From CAZJKO01 sp964546995 (lineage in GTDB: Bacteria; Bacillota_I; Bacilli_A; RF39; UBA660), in assembly GCA_964546995.1 (NCBI GenBank), contig CAZJKO010000028.1:1-13352 (forward strand): a stretch of 13,352 nucleotides of DNA, in the 5' to 3' direction. Positions 4,706-12,719 of this stretch are shown piece after piece. Under the pieces are notes generated by a model. That model worked only from the letters and a program-made list of their open reading frames with translations, was not told the origin of the DNA and did not search any database. Numbering within the stretch: position 1 is the first letter of the stretch; every line of letters starts with the position of its first letter. Made by a program: the position numbers and the translations under genes.

Positions 4706-5818
4706 TTAGGATGATGCTTTGGTTAATTTTACTTTGGCTGTCCTTTCTTTACCATCTCTTACATAAGTAATTTCGATGGTATCTCCCGCACTATATTTAT
4801 AAAGTTCATATCGTAAATAGGCAATATTTTTAACGACTTCTTGATTAATTTTTGTAATGACGTCACCTTTTTGTAATTTGGCAGACGCTGCCGCTGTATT
4901 CTCTTGTACTTCCACAACGACAACTCCTGATGTAACGGATTGATCTAACATAATTCCTTGTTGATATAAGGCGTAGTTATTGTTACTAATATCTAACATA
5001 CTGATTCCAATAAGGGGCCGTTCAATCGTTTTTCCTTGTTCTAAGGTATCGATGTGACTCATCGCATATTCAATGGGAATTGCAAAACCCATTCCTTCGA
5101 TTTCTTCTTGAACTAATTTTAATGAGATGATCCCAATGACTTCGCCATTGGAGTTGACAAGGGGACCGCCACTATTTCCAGGATTGACTGCAGCATCTGT
5201 CTGTAATACTTTCATTACCCAATCGTTACTATTGCTTCCTGAAACACTGACTGATACCATACGATCTTTTCCCGATAGTCTTCCTCCTGAAACACTTCCA
5301 CGGTATTCGTATCCAAGAGGCGTTCCCACTGTAAATACTGTATCACCTAATCTCGCCTCTTCACTCGTTCCAATTTCTGCTACTGCTAAAACTTTTTCTT
5401 TCGGAATTTTTACAACAGCTAAGTCTAAATAGGTATCTCCACCCAATACTTCGCCATCAATTTGTTCATCGTTCGATAGAATCACAACAATTTTTTGTCC
5501 TCCTGCTACAACATGTTGATTGGTCATGATATAACCGTATTTATCATCAATTTTATAAACAAAACCCGTTCCTGTCGATGCCAATTGATTGTTCTGATAA
5601 TTTTGAATCATTACGACAGCATCGTATATTTTAGCTACGGCTTCACTAATTCCCTTTTCATCAATGGTGACTTTATTCGTACATTTACTATAGCACACAC
5701 CGTTTCCTGTACTACTTGTCTGTTTCACAAATGGCATATCAATTAAGCAGTACGTAAACAATCCTCCAATTAGAAATGCAATAGCAATCGTTACTATATT
5801 TACCACTCTAGTTCTCAT
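4706..5818 (-). CDS. membrane-anchored HtrA/DegP-type serine protease with PDZ domain
   Basis: The 370-aa protein has one N-terminal membrane segment (about 6-27), placing the protease outside the membrane. The trypsin-like domain shows the full triad: H102 in TNQHVVAGG, D132 in YLDLAVVKI and S216 in NPGNSGGPL. A C-terminal PDZ domain (about 280-365) contains GVVVVEVQENTAAASAKL and GDVITKINQ. HtrA proteases degrade or refold misfolded exported proteins. Short cysteine-containing linker CYSKC (about 42-46) after the membrane segment is unusual for the family. The ATG at 5818 has AAAGGAAG five bases upstream and lies inside the upstream Abi gene (11-base overlap), so translation of the two is probably coupled. 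No separate promoter is visible at the overlap. Confidence 0.93.
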   Translation of the reverse strand: MRTRVVNIVTIAIAFLIGGLFTYCLIDMPFVKQTSSTGNGVCYSKCTNKVTIDEKGISEAVAKIYDAVVMIQNYQNNQLASTGTGFVYKIDDKYGYIMTNQHVVAGGQKIVVILSNDEQIDGEVLGGDTYLDLAVVKIPKEKVLAVAEIGTSEEARLGDTVFTVGTPLGYEYRGSVSGGRLSGKDRMVSVSVSGSNSNDWVMKVLQTDAAVNPGNSGGPLVNSNGEVIGIISLKLVQEEIEGMGFAIPIEYAMSHIDTLEQGKTIERPLIGISMLDISNNNYALYQQGIMLDQSVTSGVVVVEVQENTAAASAKLQKGDVITKINQEVVKNIAYLRYELYKYSAGDTIEITYVRDGKERTAKVKLTKASS

Positions 5819-6761
5819 TTTCTACTTCCTTTCTTATCGTTCTTAGTTCCTTCCAGTTAGGTGGAAAGCCCATACGATCTAATACTTTTCCTAGTGGGAT
5901 CGTTTTTATGTTGTAATCTAAATTATTTAAGGCATGTTCGATTTCTAAAAACATATTATTAAATTCATTATGTTTTAATAGTTGTTTCATGATAATAATG
6001 ACCGAAAATAAATCGTTTTTTCCATAGTTGTATTCACCATCCGTTTTTTCAATTCCTAACAATTTATGATACAAGGTGTCATCGATCGCTCGTTGGGTCT
6101 TATTTTCAAATAGAATATCTTCATGAGCACACAAATTACGATAGTTTGCTAAAATAGGTAGATAGTTTATAAAATCTTCTACTTCTAAATGATAAAGATC
6201 TGCGATGGCGATTTGATCTTCCTTTTTTAAAATCGAGTACATTTCACTAACAATACCAAACGATAGCACTTTTACTAATACCCAAAGAGGAATGTAACCA
6301 TAGTTATTTAAGTAATGGAGTGTCGCAGTATGTTGACCACCATTAATTCGTACTTGGCGTTTCATTTTTTTGATTAAATCCCCTACTTGACGTTGCCGAT
6401 CTTTGTTTGCTGTAAAATTCTTAGGTTTTAAGTAATCACTCTCTTTATAACCATACTTTTTTGAAAGTTGATACGAAATAATCGATTTAATATTATTTTC
6501 GATGATCAATAAATTTTTAAATATAATATTGCGAAATTCGCGATCAAATAAGAATAAACTATAGAGTTCTTCAAACGTGGTACCTTCTATATACTTCTTA
6601 TCGGTTGGTGACTTCATAAATAAATGGCGATATCCATTTAAAAAGAAATAATTTTCTCTTAATAATACTTCTTTGGCATACGCTTCATCGTTGATCGTTA
6701 AACCTTTATATCGAAAGATTTCGATCTGTTCATCGAGGTTTTTAAATTGCTTTTCACTCAT
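5808..6761 (-). CDS. Abi_2 (AbiD/AbiF-like) family protein, HEPN type
   Basis: The 317-aa protein has the Abi_2 pattern from its first residues: KQFKNLDEQIEIFRYKGL, then RENYFFLNGYRHLF, then FEELYSLFLFDREFRNII. Near residues 206-216 it carries ANYRNLCAHED, giving the HEPN R208-x4-H213 motif with the usual N and CAHE context. Members include phage abortive-infection proteins of lactococci, but many are common chromosomal genes of unknown role, so a defence function is not certain. The ATG at 6761 follows TAGGTGATAATAA. The extended -10 at 6781 is 20 bases upstream. The 3' end overlaps the HtrA start by 11 bases. Base composition resembles the chromosomal neighbours, unlike the HEPN genes at the left end. 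Confidence 0.88.
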   Translation of the reverse strand: MSEKQFKNLDEQIEIFRYKGLTINDEAYAKEVLLRENYFFLNGYRHLFMKSPTDKKYIEGTTFEELYSLFLFDREFRNIIFKNLLIIENNIKSIISYQLSKKYGYKESDYLKPKNFTANKDRQRQVGDLIKKMKRQVRINGGQHTATLHYLNNYGYIPLWVLVKVLSFGIVSEMYSILKKEDQIAIADLYHLEVEDFINYLPILANYRNLCAHEDILFENKTQRAIDDTLYHKLLGIEKTDGEYNYGKNDLFSVIIIMKQLLKHNEFNNMFLEIEHALNNLDYNIKTIPLGKVLDRMGFPPNWKELRTIRKEVENEN

Positions 6762-6780
6762 TTATTATCACCTAGTATAG

Positions 6781-6790
6781 ATTATATCAT
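6781..6790 (-). promoter_or_regulatory. extended -10 promoter for abi-htrA
   Basis: Minus-strand ATGATATAAT with TATAAT at 6781-6786. At 17-base spacing the -35 is TACTTT, a weak match, so the TGA extension probably matters. Confidence 0.55.
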
Positions 6791-6932
6791 ACAAATTATG
6801 GAAAAAGTATGAATTTTTTATGAAAAAATGTGTATCTTTTGTCGATGTTTTTCTTTTTTTTGTCTTTTTCAAAAATTTAAGTATTTTTTTAAACATTTTA
6901 TCAATACTACTAGTGATTGGTAGGTGGATATT

Positions 6933-8063
6933 ATGTTCTATAAACATGTTATTTTAAACGTAAAGGGAGAAGAAGTTCTTTATCTTTATCTTTCTAATTC
7001 TTATGAATTTGGACAGGATTTGAAGAGTAAACATCATAACGGTGATGTAGCAAACCGGGTGGAAAACTACATTAAGAATCGTAAAATTAAATTTCATGGA
7101 AATAAAATATACTTGGTTGTCGATGGTATTATTATTGGTACGGTATCGAGAAATCAAGATGAAAGTCATTATCAAAGTATCATAGAGAATGATATAAAGG
7201 AACAAGAAATTCCTGTTTTGGGGTTAGAAGAACAAAAACACTTAGGAGAAAGAAAACAACCGAAAGAGATTTCTATCGTGTTAGAAAAACCGGATGGATC
7301 GTTAGAACCTATGACAATGGAACACTATTTACTCTGTGTTTTAGCGGGAGAGACACTTCCTACTTTCCATATGGAAACATTGAAAGCACAAGCTGTCATC
7401 TGTCGTACTTACGCTTTGAAGAAGATGCTTGAAAATAAGAAAGTAAAAAGTATGAATTCCAATCAAATTTATCGAAATCTTTCCTACTATAAACTTATTT
7501 GGTTAGAACATTTTGACGAATATGTTTCAAAATTGACCAGAGCGATTTACGAGACAAAGGGACAATATCTATCCTACCGGGGACGTTATATCGATGCTTA
7601 TTTTCATCTTGTCGGTAATGGTAAAACAGATGATGCATCGTGTATTGGTAAAGAAAATAAACCATATCTTCAAAGTGTTCCTAGTGGATGGGATTTTGAA
7701 TCACCTAGTTATTTAAAAACGACAACGAAAAGTCTCGATGAACTTTCTAAACTCCTTCACATTTCCAGAGATGGGGTTTCCCGCATTCAAATTCTATCTT
7801 TTAGTAGAGGACATCGTGTTGATAAAGTGTTAGTGGGGAATGAAATATTTAGTGGTTATCAATTTGCTTCTTTATTGGGGCTTCCTTCACAAGATTTTAC
7901 TTATTTTTACGATCGAGACCAAATTGTATTTACGACGAGAGGATTTGGGCACGGTATCGGAATGAGTCAGTATGGCGCAAATGGAATGGCAAAGAATGGT
8001 TTATCATACCGCGATATTTTGTCCTACTACTATCGTGGTACTACCCTTTATGAACTTATTTAA
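6933..8063 (+). CDS. SpoIID/LytB-domain protein (sporulation-type peptidoglycan lytic enzyme)
   Basis: The SpoIID core is clear from residue about 110 onward. It contains CVLAGETLPTFHMETLKAQA then RTYAL, where E140 is placed like the catalytic Glu of SpoIID. YFHLVGNGKTDDA sits at the usual Y-h-S-x-x-G-G-x-T-x-x-A position, and GFGHGIGMSQYGANGMA lies at about 337-353. SpoIID is a lytic transglycosylase that works on denuded peptidoglycan during engulfment of the forespore. The N-terminal 100 residues form a separate domain without a clear signal peptide or membrane anchor, which is odd for SpoIID. The ATG at 6933 is chosen because AGGTGG lies just upstream. A GTG nine bases earlier would remove that site, and in-frame TAG upstream excludes a longer N-terminus. 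Divergent from the abi gene; terminator at 8062. Confidence 0.88.
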   Translation: MFYKHVILNVKGEEVLYLYLSNSYEFGQDLKSKHHNGDVANRVENYIKNRKIKFHGNKIYLVVDGIIIGTVSRNQDESHYQSIIENDIKEQEIPVLGLEEQKHLGERKQPKEISIVLEKPDGSLEPMTMEHYLLCVLAGETLPTFHMETLKAQAVICRTYALKKMLENKKVKSMNSNQIYRNLSYYKLIWLEHFDEYVSKLTRAIYETKGQYLSYRGRYIDAYFHLVGNGKTDDASCIGKENKPYLQSVPSGWDFESPSYLKTTTKSLDELSKLLHISRDGVSRIQILSFSRGHRVDKVLVGNEIFSGYQFASLLGLPSQDFTYFYDRDQIVFTTRGFGHGIGMSQYGANGMAKNGLSYRDILSYYYRGTTLYELI

Positions 8064-8083
8064 AGAACCGTTTGGTTCTTTTT
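8062..8083 (+). terminator. intrinsic terminator between convergent genes
   Basis: AAAGAACC (8062-8069), loop GTTT, GGTTCTTT (8074-8081), then T's. The perfect 8-bp stem has A-runs on one side and T-runs on the other, so it can serve both the SpoIID gene and the convergent amidase, whose stop lies at 8082. Confidence 0.85.
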
Positions 8084-8765
8084 ATATTTCACTCAATTTT
8101 ATAAAATAAGTTTCTACGCCCTTTGTAATTGCTTTTGCTATTTTTGTTTGATAATCTTTGGTCAATAGTAATCTTCTTTCTTTCGGATTCGATAAAAAAC
8201 CACATTCGATTAACACGCCTGGTGTTTTAATATTTTTATATAAATAAAGATCCGTCGTTTTCAGATTTCTCGGGCTTTTTAGTTCATTTTGAAATTCGTC
8301 CATAATCGACTGCCCTAATAATTGATTCTTTTCATTGCTTGGATAATAGAGTACTTCTGCTCCACCATAATTTGGATCCATATACCAGTTAATGTGAATC
8401 GACAAATAAAGATCACTTTTTCCTTTTTCAATTCTTTGAATGCGGCGATAGAGATCTCCTCTTTTTTTCTTGGCATCCCACTCACTCGATAAATCTTCAT
8501 CTTTTTCCCTGATTTGATAGACGATAGCACCTTTTTCTAAAAGGGCTTCTTCTAAAACTTTGCTAATTTCCAAATTGATTTCTTTTTCTTTGATATCTTG
8601 ATACATTGTACCAGGATCTCTTCCTCCATGACCTGCATCAATATAGATAATCTTTCCTAATAGAGGAAGTTCTTTGGTTATGGCATATTGATCTAATTTT
8701 TGAAAACCAATTAAGAAAACAAAAAACATGATAAAAATGAGCGTTATATATTTCCATTTTGTCAT
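8082..8765 (-). CDS. cwlD: N-acetylmuramoyl-L-alanine amidase, CwlD-like
   Basis: This 227-aa protein has one N-terminal membrane segment (about 6-21) and an Amidase_3 domain with all expected residues: H46 in IYIDAGHGGRDPG, a Glu in KEKEINLEI (about 60), H124 in LYLSIHIN and E187 in TPGVLIECGFLSNPKER. The WDAKKKRGDLYRRIQ segment (about 85-105) and the overall length, close to B. subtilis CwlD, favour CwlD, the sporulation amidase that strips peptides from cortex glycan before muramic-lactam formation. Other membrane-anchored Amidase_3 enzymes remain possible. The ATG at 8765 has AGGTGA upstream, but that site lies in the 3' arm of a hairpin. It follows the large zinc-ribbon gene by 62 bases on the same strand. 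Confidence 0.85.
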   Translation of the reverse strand: MTKWKYITLIFIMFFVFLIGFQKLDQYAITKELPLLGKIIYIDAGHGGRDPGTMYQDIKEKEINLEISKVLEEALLEKGAIVYQIREKDEDLSSEWDAKKKRGDLYRRIQRIEKGKSDLYLSIHINWYMDPNYGGAEVLYYPSNEKNQLLGQSIMDEFQNELKSPRNLKTTDLYLYKNIKTPGVLIECGFLSNPKERRLLLTKDYQTKIAKAITKGVETYFIKLSEI

Positions 8766-8766
8766 A

Positions 8767-8807
8767 AAAAAATCACCTATTTTACTATATGAAAATAAGT
8801 GGTTTTT
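8767..8807 (-). terminator. long hairpin covering the amidase ribosome binding site
   Basis: On the minus strand AAAAAACCAC (8798-8807) can pair with GTGATTTTTT (8768-8777) with one C-A mismatch, and the interior TATTTT/AAAATA extends the stem. The 3' arm contains the GGTGA ribosome binding site of the CwlD-like gene and ends in a T-run. It could terminate the upstream operon, hide the ribosome binding site on read-through RNA, or both. Confidence 0.45.
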
Positions 8808-8827
8808 TACTTCATCTTACTAAAATT

Positions 8828-10606
8828 TTAATAATCGACGATACGTTTTTGATCTCTAAATGTTAGTGCCTCGTCTAAATCGGTCGTCTGAAACTCATAT
8901 TCAAAATGGTTACCATCTTCCAAGATCATACGTTCAGGATGATTTTTATATTTAAAGTGAAGTCCTTCTTGCCATACTTGATCTCCTTCATGATAAGTGA
9001 TAATCAAAACTGAATTTAAGTCTCCTTGTGTCATTTTTATGCGATCACATGTTTCTGATCCAAGTGTTCCTACCGTGAAAAAATACACATAACTTTGATC
9101 AAAGTCGATAATATAGTACATATCGTATTCTGCATTGCCTTTTCTTCTATATGCATATACTCCACTGTTTCCGTTTCTTACCGTTTTAGTCGTATTTGTC
9201 GAGTAACTAACGGATGTTTCTTTGTCTTGGTTGGTATCACTTTCGGTTGGCTTTTCTGGTTCTTTTGCTTGTTCTTCTGGCTCTTTCGCTGGTTCTTGTT
9301 TGTTTTCCACGGATACTTTATTGTTATAACAATGAATATTTAGTTCGATGGTTTTACTTTCGGTTACCTCTATTTTTATCGATCCCGTTATACTGTTATT
9401 TTCGGTATTTTCGAAACGAATGGTATGTTCTCCTTGGGGTAATGTTACTTCGTATTCGCCATCTTTTCCATGGGCTAAAGTATCTTTATAATTATCGTCT
9501 ACATAGAGCTTTACATCGTAAGTACTGAAAATCCAATTTTCGTCAAAATCGATCTTTAGAGTCATTTTGTATTCTGGTTCTGTTATCGTCATTTGTACAT
9601 GACTATTTCCTAAATATTCGATCTCTATTTTGTTATTTTTATCATTTTTAGCTGTAAAACGGTTGTCTTGTTTGTCTTCTTCGTAAGTAAACCCTTTTTC
9701 TCGACATGATGAAACATATTCTATAAAATCTTGTTGTGTCATTTTGCCAACAATTACTTGATATCTTTTGTCTGTATCTTCGATGATTTCACCTGTTTTC
9801 GAAGATGGAACAGGAAGTAGTGATGCTAAAGGACTTTCGGACCAATGTAGTTCACCCAACTTTTTTTGAACACTTAGTTCGATTTGCATTTCTTTATTAT
9901 ACTCATTATAAGATAGTTCTAATTTGTATCCTTTTTTCATAAAAGCTGTATAACGATACTCTTCTTTATTACTATCTATATCAAATCCTTTTTGTTTACA
10001 TGATTCGATGTATTGATAAAACTGTTTACTCGAAATGCCATGCACATACAAATTGAGGTTTTGATCAGAATTGTTATATATTTTTCCTTTATTTTTAGGT
10101 GGTTCAGGAAGTACTTCTCCTATCACTAGTTCATCCCATACGATTTTATCGATATCCGTTGCTTTTAAAGATGAAGAGGGAAAGAAAGCGATATACAAGA
10201 ATACCATCATCAGACAGATCCCAATAAGGACATATTTTATCCAGGTTTTGGGTACCTTGATCTTATCTTTTTCTATGAGAAATATTCCTGTTAGACCGAT
10301 CAATTGAAGCATGGCAATGATTGATGCTATGGTTCGTTTTCCTATTAGAGCAATTACCAAGGATAATACTACTATGATTCCAAAACACGTTAGTCCTTTT
10401 TGAAGCCAGGTTAATTGGTTCCATTCTTCTATTATTTTTTCTTTGATCTGATTTGTCTTTGTTGCATGGTCAAGCTTTTCTTTTTTGACTTGCTGTTCTT
10501 TAACTTCGTTCTTTTTTTCGTCTTGATCGATATCTATTTTTTGACCACAGTGCTTACAAAATTTTGCTCCTTCTTTTATTTTGGTATCACAATTTGGACA
10601 TTTCAT
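8828..10606 (-). CDS. zinc-ribbon membrane protein with two DUF6591-like repeats
   Basis: The 592-aa protein starts with a zinc ribbon (C3, C6, C17, C20 in MKCPNCDTKIKEGAKFCKHC), then a charged linker and three hydrophobic segments (about 70-90, 92-112 and 123-142). A large extracytoplasmic part follows. It holds two copies of one domain (about 155-245 and 252-345) sharing LP-x-P-x-x-x-G-x-I, Q-x-F-x-x-Y-[IV]-x-x-C-[KR]-x-KGF and a Y/F-T-A block, which I recall as DUF6591-like. Next is a PEGA-like beta domain (about 345-425), an acidic proline/glutamate linker (about 430-460) and an unassigned C-terminal domain. The function is unknown; a cytosolic metal-binding end joined to an outside sensing part suggests envelope monitoring. 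The ATG at 10606 has AAGGAGAAA upstream and starts 14 bases after the SPFH gene, so it is in the same operon. Confidence 0.75.
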   Translation of the reverse strand: MKCPNCDTKIKEGAKFCKHCGQKIDIDQDEKKNEVKEQQVKKEKLDHATKTNQIKEKIIEEWNQLTWLQKGLTCFGIIVVLSLVIALIGKRTIASIIAMLQLIGLTGIFLIEKDKIKVPKTWIKYVLIGICLMMVFLYIAFFPSSSLKATDIDKIVWDELVIGEVLPEPPKNKGKIYNNSDQNLNLYVHGISSKQFYQYIESCKQKGFDIDSNKEEYRYTAFMKKGYKLELSYNEYNKEMQIELSVQKKLGELHWSESPLASLLPVPSSKTGEIIEDTDKRYQVIVGKMTQQDFIEYVSSCREKGFTYEEDKQDNRFTAKNDKNNKIEIEYLGNSHVQMTITEPEYKMTLKIDFDENWIFSTYDVKLYVDDNYKDTLAHGKDGEYEVTLPQGEHTIRFENTENNSITGSIKIEVTESKTIELNIHCYNNKVSVENKQEPAKEPEEQAKEPEKPTESDTNQDKETSVSYSTNTTKTVRNGNSGVYAYRRKGNAEYDMYYIIDFDQSYVYFFTVGTLGSETCDRIKMTQGDLNSVLIITYHEGDQVWQEGLHFKYKNHPERMILEDGNHFEYEFQTTDLDEALTFRDQKRIVDY

Positions 10607-10620
10607 ATTGATTTCTCCTT

Positions 10621-11973
10621 TTAATTCTCTTTTTGGTTTGTCGTATCATCAAACAAGTTTTTGATTTCTTCTACTGCTGTTGCTTTGTTCCAATCTTTCA
10701 TACCGCTTTTCCAAACGAGACTATCTTTTTTAAGACTTTCGTTTGCAATCATCATTTTTAGTGTTTCTTTATCGAAAGGTCCCGTTGACTGTCCTTCGTT
10801 TGCAACAAAGTATTTTTGGGTGGGGATAGGAGGTGGTGTTACATTTTCTGTTGGTGTCATTTTATTGTTCATGATATTATTCATCGTTCCTGCTATGTTT
10901 TGACCAACAGCACCACCTAAAGCCATACCAGCCATCATCGATGCTGGATTGAATCCTGCTCCTCCGTTTAAATCGATACTTCCAGCACCATTTGATCCCA
11001 TCTGACCGAGGGCTTCTGCACCAGCGATTCCCACTTCTTTTTGACTTTCGACTTGAAATGCACCCATGTGATCGCTTTGGGTTTGTTTATGCGTTTTGTA
11101 TTGCGATTCTTCCCTTTGAATGCGGAGTGTTTCTTCGTAATTTTCGACATTAATTCGTTGCTTATCGGCAATATCTTTTATTTTTGCTTCTGTTTCTGCT
11201 TTGACCGTAGCACTAGCTACATCTTTGGTTATGTTCATTAATTGTCTATATCCATCGCTTGTTTGATCTAACTCTATTGCACTAATGTCAATACCAGAAG
11301 TTATTATACCAAAATTTTCTTTTAATCTTTCACTGACCACATATTCGATCTTATCGTTGATTTGAGAAATTTTTGTTTCAATTTGAACTAGGGGAATGTT
11401 ATTTTCACTAGGAGCATTCGCAACAACATCTTTTGCATAGCGAATGACAACATCTTTGATTTGATCTTGAAATTGATCTAAATCGAAATCTCTAAGACGA
11501 TGCAATTTGATGAATTCTCTATAGTCTTTTATTTTGAAACTGATCGTTCCTCTTACAGCAACAGGTACTGTAAAATCCTCCCATCGTGGATCATAAACAT
11601 CAAAATATGGAATGGCAAATTTGGTTTGAATTATTTGAGCTAAATTAACAAAATATACTTCTGCTTGAAATGGTGTGCCACCATCATATGCCATTCCCAC
11701 TATACTTGCAAGAACTGGTAAGTTGGCTGTTTTCAATATTGTATCAAAAGGTCCTTCAATAAAATCTTGGTAGTTACCATCTTTTTGATTGTAGACAAAG
11801 ATGGCAACTTCGCCTTCTTTTACTCGTAAGGGAGAACCCCAACGAATGGCATTTTCACGATCATTTTCTCCTTGTTTCAATCCTTTTGGATGCCATTTCC
11901 AAATTAAATAAGATGGTTCGTCACAACGAATTTCATCCATGAATCCCCCTGTTTTTTTACGAAATAATCCCAT
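10621..11973 (-). CDS. SPFH-domain protein (YdjI/virion-core-protein-like) with C-terminal GYF_2 domain
   Basis: The product starts MGLFRKKTGGFMDEI and continues with the YdjI-type SPFH (stomatin/prohibitin) region: YLIWKWHP, WGSPLRVKEGEVAIFVYNQKDG, EGPFDTILKTANLPVL and GGTPFQAEVYFVNLA (about 20-120), then the core to about 240. A charged helical stretch (about 245-310) and a glycine/alanine-rich segment (AGMALGGAVGQNIAGTMNNI) follow. The last 64 residues form a GYF_2 domain (STGPFDKETLKMMI, then LVWKSGMKDWNKA). Family members oligomerise at membranes; B. subtilis YdjI helps recruit PspA under envelope stress. Many relatives end in a zinc ribbon; here GYF_2 stands instead. The ATG at 11973 is chosen because GGAAG is eight bases upstream; a GTG three codons earlier would sit almost on that site. 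Confidence 0.88.
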   Translation of the reverse strand: MGLFRKKTGGFMDEIRCDEPSYLIWKWHPKGLKQGENDRENAIRWGSPLRVKEGEVAIFVYNQKDGNYQDFIEGPFDTILKTANLPVLASIVGMAYDGGTPFQAEVYFVNLAQIIQTKFAIPYFDVYDPRWEDFTVPVAVRGTISFKIKDYREFIKLHRLRDFDLDQFQDQIKDVVIRYAKDVVANAPSENNIPLVQIETKISQINDKIEYVVSERLKENFGIITSGIDISAIELDQTSDGYRQLMNITKDVASATVKAETEAKIKDIADKQRINVENYEETLRIQREESQYKTHKQTQSDHMGAFQVESQKEVGIAGAEALGQMGSNGAGSIDLNGGAGFNPASMMAGMALGGAVGQNIAGTMNNIMNNKMTPTENVTPPPIPTQKYFVANEGQSTGPFDKETLKMMIANESLKKDSLVWKSGMKDWNKATAVEEIKNLFDDTTNQKEN

Positions 11974-12001
11974 AAAACACACTTCCTTCTATTTTTATTT
12001 T

Positions 12002-12703
12002 TTATTCTCCTAATAAACCAAGACACAAGAATGCTAAAATGTATCCAGCAACAATCAACACAATTAGAATTGTTTTTCGTTTCTTTTTGTCGCGAATCTC
12101 TTGTTTCTTTCGATCATATATTCTTTTTATTTTGTCAAAGTCAGGTCCACTTCCAATAACGATTTCTGCACGTTGATACAGTTGATCTAATTTTGATATC
12201 CATGCTTTTGTCACTTCATCATTTATATCTTTTTTGGTATCGATGAAAGATGCTGCTAGAATCATGAATTCTAAGATATCTTCTTTGGTATTGGGTACAG
12301 AATAGTGGATAATCAAATTTACTTTTTGTTGTTCTTTTTGATTCTCAAAATTATTTTTTTCCATGTAGTACTCATCACTATCTTTGAAATCTCTACCAAA
12401 AATTTTTTTCATTACCGAGTTTTCTTTGGGTTGTTGGGGCATGACTTTTTCTTCGATCTTTTCTAATTTTCTTTCAAATTCTTTTATAGATCCCGTCGAG
12501 TCAACACTTCTAATTTCATATCCACACTGTGGACAATTCGATATAAATGATTTTAATGTCTCGCCACAGTTGGGACATTTGTGAATATCCCCTTCGTATA
12601 CGATCGTTCTTTCTTTTCGTTTCTTATTTACTACTGCACCACATTCTGAGCAAAAGCGTGCGTCTTCTTCTAACTCACTTTTGCACTTTGTACAAAATGC
12701 CAT
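12002..12703 (-). CDS. double zinc-ribbon protein with C-terminal membrane anchor
   Basis: Two zinc ribbons open the 233-aa protein: C4-C7...C18-C21 and C43-C46...C57-C60 (HKCPNCGETL...NCPQCGYEI). A predicted helical stretch (IKEFERKLEKIEEKV) comes next. The module VNLIIHYSVPNTKEDILEFMILAASF (listed here as about residues 128-153; key part PNTKEDILEF) is one I have seen in other Bacillota zinc-ribbon proteins. A hydrophobic tail (about 210-231) ends the chain as a C-terminal anchor. The ribbons therefore probably stay in the cytosol. The specific role is unknown; by position it is comparable to YdjG beside YdjI. The ATG at 12703 has AAGGTGGAG upstream. It starts 16 bases after the regulator gene and ends 28 bases before the SPFH start, so the three are one operon. 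Confidence 0.75.
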   Translation of the reverse strand: MAFCTKCKSELEEDARFCSECGAVVNKKRKERTIVYEGDIHKCPNCGETLKSFISNCPQCGYEIRSVDSTGSIKEFERKLEKIEEKVMPQQPKENSVMKKIFGRDFKDSDEYYMEKNNFENQKEQQKVNLIIHYSVPNTKEDILEFMILAASFIDTKKDINDEVTKAWISKLDQLYQRAEIVIGSGPDFDKIKRIYDRKKQEIRDKKKRKTILIVLIVAGYILAFLCLGLLGE

Positions 12704-12719
12704 TTTTACTCCACCTTTT

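Noticed and set aside
5808..6761. Abi_2 gene as part of the same acquired island as the left-end HEPN genes
   Set aside because: Base composition matches the chromosomal side and it is translationally coupled to htrA, about 2.8 kb from the island edge.
6838..6895. T-rich runs before the SpoIID gene as a terminator
   Set aside because: No stem of useful length precedes the T's; it is an AT-rich intergenic stretch in the divergent promoter region.
8315..8530. 71-codon minus-strand frame overlapping the CwlD-like gene
   Set aside because: Same-strand shadow in another frame of a gene with complete catalytic motifs; no ribosome binding site.
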